Assembly (NCBI RefSeq): GCF_900114035.1 | Contig: NZ_FORP01000015.1 | Location: 62,001 to 126,000 of the forward strand | Length of the DNA stretch: 64,000 bases | DNA from: Amycolatopsis sacchari | GTDB taxonomy: Bacteria; Actinomycetota; Actinomycetes; Mycobacteriales; Pseudonocardiaceae | Direction of reading: 5' to 3' | Part shown: positions 48,915 to 56,485 of the stretch, piece by piece | Layout of the letters: each line of letters begins with the position of its first letter | Numbering within the stretch: position 1 is the first letter of the stretch | The notes under the pieces: model-generated | Seen by the model: only the letters and a program-made list of their open reading frames with translations | Database searches by the model: none | What the model was told of the DNA's origin: nothing | Translations under genes and position numbers: made by a program

Positions 48915-49409
48915 ATGGAGGCCGAGACGACGCTGCGCGTGGACGGCGAGGACCTGCGCATCCCCATCGATCCACGCACCACGCTGCTGGACGCCCTGCG
49001 CGAGCGGGCGGGACGGCTGAGCCCGAAGAAGGGGTGCGACCACGGCCAGTGCGGCGCGTGCACGGTGCTGCTCGACGGACGCCGCGTGCTGTCGTGCCTC
49101 ACGCTCGCCATCGCGCACGACGGAGCCGAGGTCACCACCGCCGCGGGGCTCGACCACCCGGTGCGGCAGGCGTTCGTGGACCGCGACGCGTTCCAGTGCG
49201 GCTACTGCACGCCGGGCCAGATCTGCTCCGCCGCCGGCCTGCTCGACGAGGTCGCCCAGGGCATGCCGAGCCACGTCACCGAGGACCTCGAAGCCGAGCC
49301 CGAGCTGACGCGCGAGGAGATCGCCGAGCGGATGAGCGGGAACCTGTGCCGCTGCGGCGCCTACGTCAACATCGTCTCCGCCGTGCGGCAGGCCGGGGAG
49401 GCGCGGTGA
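48915..49409 (+). CDS. molybdenum hydroxylase, [2Fe-2S] subunit (PaoA/YagT-like)
   Basis: A 164-residue ferredoxin-type subunit. The plant-type cluster is C-D-H-G-Q-C-G-A-C followed by V-L-S-C; the second, alpha-helical cluster is Q-C-G-Y-C-T-P-G-Q and N-L-C-R-C-G-A-Y. It passes electrons from the Mo site to FAD in xanthine-dehydrogenase-family enzymes. ATG 48915 is preferred to the longer frame. Its stop overlaps the FAD subunit start (GTGA). A stress-sigma-type promoter lies right upstream, so the operon may be stress induced. There is no Tat signal, so the enzyme is probably cytoplasmic. Confidence 0.93.
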   Translation: MEAETTLRVDGEDLRIPIDPRTTLLDALRERAGRLSPKKGCDHGQCGACTVLLDGRRVLSCLTLAIAHDGAEVTTAAGLDHPVRQAFVDRDAFQCGYCTPGQICSAAGLLDEVAQGMPSHVTEDLEAEPELTREEIAERMSGNLCRCGAYVNIVSAVRQAGEAR

Positions 49410-50386
49410 AACCGTTCACGTACGAAGCACCCGCCGACGCCCTCGCCGCCGTGCGCGCCGTCGCGGCGAATCCGTCATCGGCGTTCCTCGGCGGGGGCAC
49501 GAACCTCGTCGACCACCTCAAGCTCGGCGTCGCGCAGCCCGACCTCCTCGTCGACGTCACCTCGCTGACCTCCGCCGAGATCACCGACCGGCCCGACGGC
49601 GGCCTGTCGATCGGGGCGGCCGTGCGCAACAGCGACCTCGCGGCGGACCGGCGCGTGCGAAAGCGCTTTCCCGTGCTGGCGCAGGCACTGCTGTCGGGCG
49701 CGACCGGGCAGCTGCGGAACATGGCGACCACGGGCGGAAACCCATTGCAGCGCACGAGGTGCGTGTACTTCCAAGACGTCACGACACCGTGCAACAAGCG
49801 CGAGCCCGGCTCCGGCTGTTCCGCGATCGGCGGGTACACCCGCTACCACGCCATCCTCGGCGCCTCAGAGCACTGCATCGCCACCCACCCTTCGGACCTC
49901 GCCGTCGCGCTCGCGGCGCTCGACGCGGAGGTGCACGTGCTGGGACCGGGAGGCGAGCGCACGATCCCGTTCACCGAGCTGCACCGGCTGCCGGGCGACC
50001 GGCCCGAGAAGGACACGGTGCTCGACCACGGCGAGCTGATCACGGCGATCGACGTGCCCCCGCTGCCGCCGGCACGGAACTCGCGCTACCGCAAGGTCCG
50101 CGACCGCGCGTCCTACGCCTTCGCGCTCGTGTCCGTCGCCGCCGCGGCGGAGGTGCGGGACGGCACGATCTCCGACATCCGGCTGGCTTTCGGCGGAGTG
50201 GCGCACAAACCATGGCGCGCGTACCGGGCCGAAGAAGTGCTGCGCGGACGAGAGTCCACAGAGGACAACTTCCGCGCCGCCGCCGAGGCCGAGCTGCGCG
50301 ACGCCCGCACGGACGAGGGCAACGCGTTCAAGGTCCCACTGCTGACCAGGACGCTCGTTTCGGTGCTGAAGGAGGTGTGCGCGTGA
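49406..50386 (+). CDS. molybdenum hydroxylase, FAD subunit with [4Fe-4S] (PaoB/YagS-like)
   Basis: A 326-residue FAD-binding subunit of the CO-dehydrogenase/xanthine-dehydrogenase medium type. F-L-G-G-G-T-N-L-V-D and A-T-T-G-G-N bind FAD. The insertion with R-C-V-Y-F-Q-D, P-C-N-K-R, G-C-S-A-I and H-C-I-A-T-H supplies four Cys, as in YagS-type subunits that carry an extra [4Fe-4S] cluster. This points to a PaoABC-like aldehyde oxidoreductase rather than a classical xanthine dehydrogenase. The GTG at 49406 overlaps the previous stop, and its own stop overlaps the Mo subunit start (GTGA), so all three are co-translated. Confidence 0.92.
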   Translation: MKPFTYEAPADALAAVRAVAANPSSAFLGGGTNLVDHLKLGVAQPDLLVDVTSLTSAEITDRPDGGLSIGAAVRNSDLAADRRVRKRFPVLAQALLSGATGQLRNMATTGGNPLQRTRCVYFQDVTTPCNKREPGSGCSAIGGYTRYHAILGASEHCIATHPSDLAVALAALDAEVHVLGPGGERTIPFTELHRLPGDRPEKDTVLDHGELITAIDVPPLPPARNSRYRKVRDRASYAFALVSVAAAAEVRDGTISDIRLAFGGVAHKPWRAYRAEEVLRGRESTEDNFRAAAEAELRDARTDEGNAFKVPLLTRTLVSVLKEVCA

Positions 50387-52461
50387 CCGGCCTGCTCGAA
50401 CCCCGCGCGATGGGCCGGGACACCGCCCGCCGCGACGGACAGCTGAAGGTCACCGGTACCGCGGCCTACGCGTACGAGGCACCCGTCGACCGGCCCGCCT
50501 ACTGCCACCCGATCCAGGCGACCATCGCCCGCGGCCGCATCACGGAAATCGACACGTCCGCCGCCGAACGGCTCGACGGGGTGCTGGCGATCCTCACCGC
50601 GGGACAGGCGGAACGGCTCGTTTCCCTTGAGGACAAGGAACTCGCGATCCTGCAGGACCGGTCCGTCGCCTTCCGCGGGCAGCTCGTCGGCGCCGTCGTC
50701 GCCGAGACCTCCGAGATCGCCCGGGAGGCGGCCGACCTCGTGCGGGTGAACTACGCGCAGGAACCCCACGACGCGGAGCTGTCCGCCGACCGCGACGACC
50801 TGTACAAGCCCGAGAAGGTCAACCCGAGCTTCCCCACGGACACCGACGAAGGCGACGTGGACGCCGCGATGGCGTCAGCCGAGTACACTGTGGACGAAAC
50901 CTACCCCACGCCGATGTACCACAACAATCCCCTGGAGCCGCACGCGACCACAGCGTTGTGGAACGGGACGTCGTTGACGCTGTGGGACTCCACGCAGGGC
51001 GTGCACCCGGCCCGCCAGGCCATCGCGAAGCTGTTCGGGCTCGACCTGGAACGGGTGCGGGTGATCTGCCCGTACGTCGGCGGCGGGTTCGGCTCGAAGG
51101 GCCTGCCGCACGCGAACGTCGTGCTCGCGGTGCTCGCCGCGCGGGCGCTGCCGGACCGGCCGGTCAAGCTCGCGCTGACGCGGCAGCAGATGTTCTCCCT
51201 CGCCGGGTACCGCACGCCGACGATCCAGCGGATGCGGCTCGGGGCGGACGCGTCCGGCAAGCTGTCGGCGCTGTCGCTCGACGTGGTGGAGCAGACGTCG
51301 AAGATCAAGGAGTTCGCGGAGCAGACCGGGATCCCGGCGCGGATGATGTACGCCGCGCCGAACCGCCGCACGACGCACCGGCTGGCGGCGCTGGACGTGC
51401 CGGTGCCGTCGTGGATGCGCGCGCCCGGTGAGTGCCCCGGCATGTTCGGGCCCGAGGTCGCGATGGACGAGCTGGCGGAGAAGCTCGGCATGGACCCCAT
51501 CGAGCTGCGGATCCGCAACGAGCCCGAGCGGGATCCCGAGACCGGCAACCCGTTCTCCAGCCGGAACCTGGTGGCGTGCCTGCGCGAGGGCGCGGCGCGG
51601 TTCGGCTGGGAGTCACGAGACCCGCGTCCCGGCGTGCGGCTGGAGGACGGCTGGCTCGTGGGCACAGGCGTCTCGTCCTCGGTGTACCCCACGTACTTCA
51701 AGGCCGGGGCGACCGCGCTGGTGCGGTTCGAGCGGGGCCGCTACGTCGTCGAGACCGGGGCGGCCGACCTCGGGACCGGCACGTGGACGGCGCTGCCGCA
51801 GGTGGCGGCCGACGCGCTCGACGTGCCGCTGGAGGACGTCGAGGTGCGGATCGGGGACACCGCGTACCCGGAGGCACCGGTCGCGGGCGGCTCGTCGGGC
51901 ATGGCGAGCTGGGGCTGGGCCGTGGTGGAAGCGGCGCGGGCGTTCCGCGCGAAGTACGGCGACGACCCGCACGACGGCGACGAAGCCGAGGCCACCGCGG
52001 GCAAGAACGAGGCGATGCAGCGCTACGCGATGTACGCGTTCGGTGCCCAGTTCGCCGAGGCGCGGGTGCACGCCGGCACCGGCGAAGTGCGGGTGCCGAG
52101 GCTGCTGGGCGTGTTCGCGGCGGGGCGCATCATCAACCCCCGCACCGCGCGCTCGCAGCTGATCGGCGGGATGACGATGGGCCTGTCGATGGCGCTGCAC
52201 GAACAGAGCGTGCTCGACCCGCGCACCGGCCACGTCGTCAACCACGATCTCGCGGAGTACCACATCACGGCCAACGCGGACGTGCGCGAGATCGAGGCGC
52301 GCTGGCTCGACGAGCACGACCCGCACGTGAACCCGATGGGCAGCAAGGGCATCGGGGAGATCGGCATCGTGGGCACGGCGGCGGCCGTGGTCAACGCGGT
52401 GTACCACGCCACCGGCCGCCGGGTGCGGGACCTGCCGGTCACCCTGGACAAGCTGCTGTAG
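50383..52461 (+). CDS. molybdenum hydroxylase, molybdopterin subunit (PaoC/YagR-like)
   Basis: A 692-residue Mo-cofactor-binding catalytic subunit. It has G-Y-V-x-like V-G-G-G-F-G-S-K-G (Mo ligand loop), A-P-G-E-C-P-G-M-F-G (the loop that holds the active-site Arg in relatives), E-T-G-A-A-D-L-G-T-G-T and the catalytic Glu in G-K-G-I-G-E-I-G. It oxidises an aldehyde or aromatic heterocycle with water as oxygen source. Assembly needs MoCo (cytosine form in PaoABC) and an insertion chaperone, which is not encoded nearby. Its last 45 bases are the first copy of the repeats at 52417-52709. Confidence 0.93.
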   Translation: MTGLLEPRAMGRDTARRDGQLKVTGTAAYAYEAPVDRPAYCHPIQATIARGRITEIDTSAAERLDGVLAILTAGQAERLVSLEDKELAILQDRSVAFRGQLVGAVVAETSEIAREAADLVRVNYAQEPHDAELSADRDDLYKPEKVNPSFPTDTDEGDVDAAMASAEYTVDETYPTPMYHNNPLEPHATTALWNGTSLTLWDSTQGVHPARQAIAKLFGLDLERVRVICPYVGGGFGSKGLPHANVVLAVLAARALPDRPVKLALTRQQMFSLAGYRTPTIQRMRLGADASGKLSALSLDVVEQTSKIKEFAEQTGIPARMMYAAPNRRTTHRLAALDVPVPSWMRAPGECPGMFGPEVAMDELAEKLGMDPIELRIRNEPERDPETGNPFSSRNLVACLREGAARFGWESRDPRPGVRLEDGWLVGTGVSSSVYPTYFKAGATALVRFERGRYVVETGAADLGTGTWTALPQVAADALDVPLEDVEVRIGDTAYPEAPVAGGSSGMASWGWAVVEAARAFRAKYGDDPHDGDEAEATAGKNEAMQRYAMYAFGAQFAEARVHAGTGEVRVPRLLGVFAAGRIINPRTARSQLIGGMTMGLSMALHEQSVLDPRTGHVVNHDLAEYHITANADVREIEARWLDEHDPHVNPMGSKGIGEIGIVGTAAAVVNAVYHATGRRVRDLPVTLDKLL

Positions 52462-52709
52462 CGGGCGGGGGTGGGGTGCGCCGGGTGCGGGGCCTGCCGG
52501 TCATCCCGGGCACGCTGCCGCAGCCGGTGGCCGCGCCTGGCCGCCGGGTGCGGGGTCTGCCCGTCACCCCCGGGCACGCTGCCGCAGCGGGCGGCCGGAT
52601 CACCAGCACCGGGCCGTGGCCGCAGCGGGCGGTCGCCGCGTGCCTGGCTTGCCCGTCACCCCGGGCAAGCTCCCCCAGCGGGCGGCCGGATCACCAGCAC
52701 CGGGCCGTG
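52417..52709. repeat. direct repeats templated from the ends of two converging genes
   Basis: Units beginning CGCCGGGTGCGG-CTGCC-GTCA occur at 52417 (inside the Mo-subunit 3' end), 52479, 52542 and, worn, 52634; spacings are 62, 63 and 92 bases. A second element is an exact 34-base direct repeat at 52585-52618 and 52676-52709, the latter inside the 3' end of the stress-protein gene. So pieces of both flanking coding ends were copied into the spacer. This suggests replication slippage or unequal recombination rather than a mobile element. Confidence 0.75.
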
Positions 52710-53405
52710 TCCGTGCTGCACGAGCGCGTGGGCCACCGAGCCCAGCGCCATGCCGGGAAAACCACCCCGGCCCCGGCTGCCCACGACGACGAGCTGTGCC
52801 CGCGTGCTCCACTCCAGCAGCAGGTGCCGCGGCCGGTTGCGCACCGCGACGCGGTGGAGAGGGACGTCGGCGTACTTCTCCTGCCACGCGGCCAGGTTCT
52901 CGCCCAGCACGCGGCGTTCGGCCTCCGCCACCGGTTCCCAGCCGAGGTACCGGTCCGGCGTGCCCTCGATCTCCGCGTCGCTCCAGGCGTGCACCGCCAC
53001 GAGCGGTGCGCCCCGGCTCGCGGCCTCGTCGAAGGCGGCGTCGAGCACCGCGTCGGACAACGGGCCACCGTCGATGCCGGCGACCACCGGCCCGTCCCCG
53101 CCCTGCCTCGCGATAGCGACCGGACAGTCGGCGTACGCGGCGAGCCGCGCGGGCAGTGACCCGGGCATTCCGGGCACCTCCCCTGTCGGCCCGACCACCA
53201 GCATCCGCGCCGAGCGGGCTTCCGCCAGCAGCACCGGCAACGGCGCCCCGTCGACCACCCCCACCCCTGGGCCGACTGGCACCGGTCCGGCGTGCACCCG
53301 GCGCAGCGGCGCCCGGTGCCGCCGTGCCACGTCCTCGGCCCAGCGCACCGCGAAGCGCGCGGCACCGGAGCGGTCCACCCCCACCACGATCGGAGCCTGG
53401 GTCAT
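52656..53405 (-). CDS. tandem universal stress protein (two Usp domains)
   Basis: A 249-residue protein with two UspA domains (about residues 1-125 and 130-245). Domain 1 opens with P-I-V-V-G-V-D-R-S and domain 2 with P-V-V-A-G-I-D-G-G. ATP-binding G-x-x-G marks are V-V-G-S-R-G-R-G-G-F and L-G-S-V-A-H-A-L in domain 2; they are reduced in domain 1. ATG 53405 starts at the family N-terminus. The last codons (after V-L-V-I-R-P-P-A) lie in the repeat zone, so the extreme C-terminus may be a by-product of repeat expansion. A DevR/DosR-like box lies about 80 bases upstream, fitting a hypoxia or dormancy role. Confidence 0.9.
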   Translation of the reverse strand: MTQAPIVVGVDRSGAARFAVRWAEDVARRHRAPLRRVHAGPVPVGPGVGVVDGAPLPVLLAEARSARMLVVGPTGEVPGMPGSLPARLAAYADCPVAIARQGGDGPVVAGIDGGPLSDAVLDAAFDEAASRGAPLVAVHAWSDAEIEGTPDRYLGWEPVAEAERRVLGENLAAWQEKYADVPLHRVAVRNRPRHLLLEWSTRAQLVVVGSRGRGGFPGMALGSVAHALVQHGHGPVLVIRPPAGGACPG

Positions 53406-53415
53406 CGCCGTCCGC

Positions 53416-53434
53416 CTTTCCCTCAAGGGGAAAG
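53416..53434. promoter_or_regulatory. CTTTCCC/GGGAAAG hairpin in the stress-protein leader
   Basis: Seven-base perfect inverted arms (53416-53422 and 53428-53434) with a 5-base loop lie 11 bases before the start codon on the leftward strand. The near arm contains part of the likely ribosome binding region (GGGAAAGGCGG), so the RNA hairpin could limit translation. It could equally be a DNA operator. Confidence 0.35.
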
Positions 53435-53482
53435 TACGGACCGCGACGGCCTCCGCACACCGGGCGTTCGGCCCCGGTTGGT

Positions 53483-53496
53483 GGGGACTTTCGGCC
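53483..53496. promoter_or_regulatory. DevR/DosR-like box GGGGACTTTCGGCC
   Basis: The sequence GGGGACTTTCGGCC resembles half-to-two-thirds of the DevR (DosR) box used before universal stress protein genes in mycobacteria and other actinobacteria (GGGACTTNNGNCCC-type). It lies about 80 bases upstream of the tandem Usp gene. The downstream half is imperfect, and no devR/devS gene is in the window. Confidence 0.4.
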
Positions 53497-53593
53497 GTAC
53501 CGGCGAGGGTCCACCTGCCCTGGCCGGTCGCGTCAGCCGCGCCGGCCAGGTCCGTCCCGGGCGGTCATGCCCGCCGAGGCCCACGCCGCCCCG

Positions 53594-53866
53594 TCACAAC
53601 TCCGTCGGCCGCACGAAGCGGATGTCGGCCGCGAGGTCGGTCGCCCGCACGGCCGCGGTGTCCCCTGCCGATGGCGATTTGGGCGTCAGTTCCGTGATCA
53701 GGTCCCGCAACGCCGCGCCGAGCCGTTCCACCGCCGCGCCGACCCCCCGTCGGCACGGCGCGTAGTCCAGTGGCGCGTCGTCGGGCCGCAGTGCCGCGGC
53801 CACGGCGGCGGCGAGTTCGTCCGCCGCGGTGGCCGCAAGACACGGGCGATCCGCTGTCATGCTCAT
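53594..53866 (-). CDS. small conserved hypothetical protein
   Basis: A 90-residue, mostly helical, soluble protein. I choose ATG 53866 because GGGAGGGAG lies just upstream; the longer frame from 53953 adds residues with no support. It has two Cys (P-C-L-A and P-C-R-R) and an Ala-rich first half, ending V-R-P-T-E-L. I recognise no family. It lies between the universal stress protein and the degenerate ATPase gene, in the same direction as both, and may belong to the same stress set. A promoter is not obvious. Confidence 0.5.
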   Translation of the reverse strand: MSMTADRPCLAATAADELAAAVAAALRPDDAPLDYAPCRRGVGAAVERLGAALRDLITELTPKSPSAGDTAAVRATDLAADIRFVRPTEL

Positions 53867-54030
53867 GGTCTCCCTCCCCACCTTCCGGAAATTCGCGATG
53901 TTCTTCAGCTGCCCGGAAACGGGAACGGTGAAACCTTTGCCCCCCATCGCCACGAGATACGGTGACGCAGCCGCTACTCACAGGCACAGCAACGCTGCGC
54001 GGACCGTCCTATCGGGACAGTCGCATCGGT

Positions 54031-54474
54031 TCAGCGGACGGGCAGCCGCTGCTCGGGGAACCCGTCGCGCTCGGCGTCCTGCCACGCGGCGGCGCTCGGC
54101 AGCGCGACGCAAGCCCACAGGGTCATGCCGCCCTCCTCCGCGCCGATGCCCCAGGCGGCCGTGCACGCCTCCAGCACGTGCCTGCTGGTGCGCGCCCGGC
54201 TCGGGGACATCGGCAGCGCGAGGTGCGGGGCGGAAACCGAGATCCGCAGGGACGGGCGCTGGTAGGACCGCGCCACCCGGACCGTCGCGGGGAGGTCGCC
54301 GTACTCACAGGCGAGGGTGCCCAGTTCGTCGGCCACCAGGACGGCGTCGATCACGTCGTCCTGCCCGCAGTCGAACAACAGGGCGCGGACCAGTTCCCGC
54401 ATCCCGCCCAGCTCCGCGAGCCCGTTCAGGGTGAGCTGTTCGAGCCGCTCGCCGTACTGCCGCGCCACGGACAT
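54031..54474 (-). CDS. degenerate anti-sigma-type (HATPase_c) protein
   Basis: A 147-residue protein that resembles the small serine kinase/anti-sigma ATPases of RsbW type. The segment M-R-E-L-V-R-A-L-L-F-D-C-G-Q-D-D-V-I-D-A-V-L-V-A-D-E-L aligns with the N-box helix. In active members this reads E-L-x-x-N-A; here it is E-L-G-T-L-A-C-E-Y-G, without the Mg-binding Asn. The later D-x-G-x-G and G-x-G boxes are also not recognisable. It probably cannot bind ATP normally. ATG 54474 follows GGAGGTGG. A near-perfect stress-sigma promoter precedes it (54544-54520). Confidence 0.7.
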   Translation of the reverse strand: MSVARQYGERLEQLTLNGLAELGGMRELVRALLFDCGQDDVIDAVLVADELGTLACEYGDLPATVRVARSYQRPSLRISVSAPHLALPMSPSRARTSRHVLEACTAAWGIGAEEGGMTLWACVALPSAAAWQDAERDGFPEQRLPVR

Positions 54475-54799
54475 GGGGCCACCACCTCCGCTGACCTCGC
54501 CCGTCCTCCTGCGCTCCGGATACCCGCGGTCGCGACGCGGAAACGCGCGGCGACCTGGGGACGGCCCGCCGACAGGCCCGGAATCCGGGAGGTTAATGTA
54601 GGCCCGTCGTGGAAGTGCGAGCGCGTTTGCCGATCGCAAGATCACGACTGCACGGTTGAGCCCACAGCCGTCTTCGCACGCCTTCCCCGCACGGGAAGGC
54701 GTGTCAGGGGTGTGGGTTCGGCGCTGTCGTTCCCCTGCCTCGACCCGGTCCGCACATCCGATCCGCGCCGTCGAGGCGCCGGCACAGGGAGGTCTCCGC
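54475..54799. other. 325-base divergent spacer between the degenerate ATPase and STAS genes
   Basis: It holds the leftward stress-sigma promoter at 54520-54544 (listed separately) and a GGGAGGT ribosome binding site (54787-54793) for the STAS gene. The middle (54590-54650) has the lowest GC, including GGTTAATGTAGG. I did not find a convincing rightward promoter. Frames that run through it are shadows. Confidence 0.5.
54520..54544 (-). promoter_or_regulatory. stress-sigma (SigB/SigF-type) promoter, GTTT-N15-GGGTAT
   Basis: On the leftward strand GTTT (54544-54541), 15 bases, GGGTAT (54525-54520) fits the SigF/SigB promoter form exactly. It points at the degenerate ATPase gene (start 54474). 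This is the best match of the four found in the window, and its target lies in a partner-switching cluster, which makes a real role likely. Confidence 0.65.
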
Positions 54800-55165
54800 G
54801 TGACGCAGCCGCCCGTTCCCCACCCCGGCTCGCTGAGCCTGTCGACCCGCCGGGCCGACCCCGGCGTCGTGGTGCTCTCGGTGGCCGGAGACCTGGACAT
54901 GCTCACCTCCCCGCAGCTGGCGGACTCCCTGCGGGAACTGCTGGACCAGCACCCGCGCACCGTCGTGGTCGACCTCAGCAAGGTGGACTTCCTCGGTTCG
55001 GCGGGTCTGGCGGCACTGGTCGGCGCCCACGAGCAGGCCGGGTCGCAGGGCAGCCTGCGCATCGTCGCCTCCGCGCGGGAGACCCAGCGCGCGTTCCGCA
55101 TGACCGGACTCGACGAGCTGCTCGCGATCTACCCCACGGCCGAGGAAGCGCTCGCCGCGGACTGA
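54800..55165 (+). CDS. STAS-domain anti-sigma factor antagonist
   Basis: A 121-residue STAS protein of the SpoIIAA/RsbV type: V-V-V-L-S-V-A-G-D-L-D-M-L-T-S-P, then T-V-V-V-D-L-S-K-V-D-F-L-G-S-A-G-L-A-A-L with the phosphorylatable Ser of the D-F-L-G-S-A-G motif intact. Dephosphorylated it would bind an anti-sigma ATPase and free a sigma factor. GTG 54800 follows GGGAGGT. The likely partner is the MEDS-ATPase at 55526 or another RsbW-like kinase; the neighbouring ATPase-like protein at 54031 seems to be inactive. A hairpin follows the gene. Confidence 0.9.
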   Translation: MTQPPVPHPGSLSLSTRRADPGVVVLSVAGDLDMLTSPQLADSLRELLDQHPRTVVVDLSKVDFLGSAGLAALVGAHEQAGSQGSLRIVASARETQRAFRMTGLDELLAIYPTAEEALAAD

Positions 55166-55178
55166 AGGACGTAACGGC

Positions 55179-55213
55179 CGGGGTCCTGTGCCGATAACCG
55201 TGCAAGGACCCCG
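55179..55213. terminator. hairpin after the STAS gene
   Basis: CGGGGTCCT (55179-55187) and AGGACCCCG (55205-55213) are perfect 9-bp inverted arms with a 17-base loop, starting 14 bases after the STAS stop. There is no T-run, as is usual for terminators in high-GC actinobacteria. It could also be an operator. Confidence 0.45.
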
Positions 55214-55291
55214 CCGGTGGCCCGGGCTCACCGGCCCGCCTCGCCGCGGTGGGGGTGCCCCTGCCCCAGACCCTGGCCGAGGTGATGCGTC

Positions 55292-55489
55292 GTGCACGTC
55301 CATTCCGGCGCCGCCGGTGCGCGGAACCGCCGCTGGTGGTGGCTGCTGTGCGCGCTGATCTTCGCCGCCACCGCCGGGATGCAGTTCTACCTGGCCGTCA
55401 GCATGGCGGCGTGGTGGGCCTGGACCGCGGCGGTGTCCTTCGTGGTGATCGCGGCCGCTTGTTTGTACGCCGCACAACGGCGGGTTTAG
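55292..55489 (+). CDS. small two-TM membrane protein, hypothetical
   Basis: A 65-residue protein with an N-terminal basic stretch (A-G-A-R-N-R-R-W-W-W) and two hydrophobic segments, about residues 16-34 (W-L-L-C-A-L-I-F-A-A-T-A-G) and 38-58 (A-W-W-A-W-T-A-A-V-S-F-V-V). It is short and unassigned, but the composition fits a membrane protein better than a shadow frame. The GTG start lacks a strong ribosome binding site. It sits between the STAS gene and the MEDS-sensor genes and is convergent with the latter. Confidence 0.4.
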   Translation: MHVHSGAAGARNRRWWWLLCALIFAATAGMQFYLAVSMAAWWAWTAAVSFVVIAAACLYAAQRRV

Positions 55490-55525
55490 CGCCCGCTCCC
55501 GCTTCTCCGCGCGTGCCTAGGCGTC

Positions 55526-56485
55526 TCAGCCCGGGAGCCGCCCGGCGGTGAGCCGGACGACGAACTCCCCGTCCCGGCCGCGGCCGAACGTGACGTGGTC
55601 GCACAGCTGGTGCGCCAGCCACAACCCGAGCCCACCGTGGGGCGCCTTCGCCGCGGGCAGCAGGCCCGCGAACGGGTCCTCCGGCCCGTGGCCGCCGTCG
55701 GCCACCGTCACCACGCAGCGTTCGCGGGTGGACCAGCACCGCAGGCGCACCGGCGGCAGCCCGTGTTCGAGCGAGTTCGTGACGACCTCGCTCACGGCGA
55801 CCAGGAAGTCCTCCAGGTCGTCGGCGCTCAGGTCGGTGCGGTTCGCCGCGAGCAGCGCGCGCCGCGCCTCGGCGGGCATCGGATCGCGCAGGTCGACGAC
55901 CGGCGCCCCCGCCTCCAGCGGATCGGCTTCGACGAGGCGCGCCTCGCGCAGGAACGCCTCCGCCCCCGCGTAGGCGGGGCTGGGCCGGTGGGTGCCGCCG
56001 GGTTCCGCGCTGCGCGGGTGCGTCCTCGCGACGTCGGCGAGCACCGGCGCCGGCGTGCTCCGCGTGTCGTAGGCGCACATGCTCCACAGTGGATAGTCGT
56101 CGTAGGCCACGTTGATCGCGGCCTCGTACCGCGCCCACCAGTCCCACGTCGCGCCGAGGCCCTCGGGCGGGATCTCACCGATGATCCGGATCTGGCCGGC
56201 GCCCTGCGCCACGTAGTCGCGCAGCAACCGCTGGTACGACCGGATCGCCGCCGCCGGGCGCGCGTACACCGCGCCGCCGGACTGGTACACGATCCCGTCC
56301 ACGTCTCCCAGCGCCTCCCGCAGCAGCCCGGCGTTGCGCGCGCCGAGCGAGACCACCGTCGGCTCCCCCGCCTCGACCCCGCCGAGCAGGAACGGGACCA
56401 CGACGGCGAGCAGTTCCTCGTCGGAGGAGTAGTACACCGCCTCGTGGTAGTAGCCCTCGTACCCGGCCGCCGCTCCTGTCCTCAT
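55526..56485 (-). CDS. MEDS-domain sensor with HATPase_c kinase domain
   Basis: A 319-residue sensor. The first 170 residues are a MEDS (DcmR-sensory-like) domain, Y-E-G-Y-Y-H-E-A-V-Y-Y, then V-V-P-F-L-L-G-G-V-E-A-G-E-P-T-V-V. The C-terminal part (about residues 200-315) is an intact RsbW-like ATPase with E-V-V-T-N-S-L-E-H-G (N-box), V-A-D-G-G-H-G-P (G1 box) and G-G-L-G-L-W-L-A-H-Q-L (G2 box). It should phosphorylate a STAS partner or hold a sigma factor in response to the MEDS ligand. The ATG overlaps the stop of the MEDS-STAS gene upstream, so the two proteins are made together. Confidence 0.88.
   Translation of the reverse strand: MRTGAAAGYEGYYHEAVYYSSDEELLAVVVPFLLGGVEAGEPTVVSLGARNAGLLREALGDVDGIVYQSGGAVYARPAAAIRSYQRLLRDYVAQGAGQIRIIGEIPPEGLGATWDWWARYEAAINVAYDDYPLWSMCAYDTRSTPAPVLADVARTHPRSAEPGGTHRPSPAYAGAEAFLREARLVEADPLEAGAPVVDLRDPMPAEARRALLAANRTDLSADDLEDFLVAVSEVVTNSLEHGLPPVRLRCWSTRERCVVTVADGGHGPEDPFAGLLPAAKAPHGGLGLWLAHQLCDHVTFGRGRDGEFVVRLTAGRLPG

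Noticed and set aside
48915-52461. Classical xanthine dehydrogenase of purine breakdown
   Set aside because: The FAD subunit carries the four-Cys [4Fe-4S] insertion and the subunit plan is that of PaoABC-type aldehyde oxidoreductases; no other purine catabolism genes are nearby despite the PucR regulators.
52417-52709. Insertion element or attachment site as source of the repeats
   Set aside because: The repeated units are copies of the flanking genes' own 3' ends, with no transposase, terminal inverted repeats or tRNA target.
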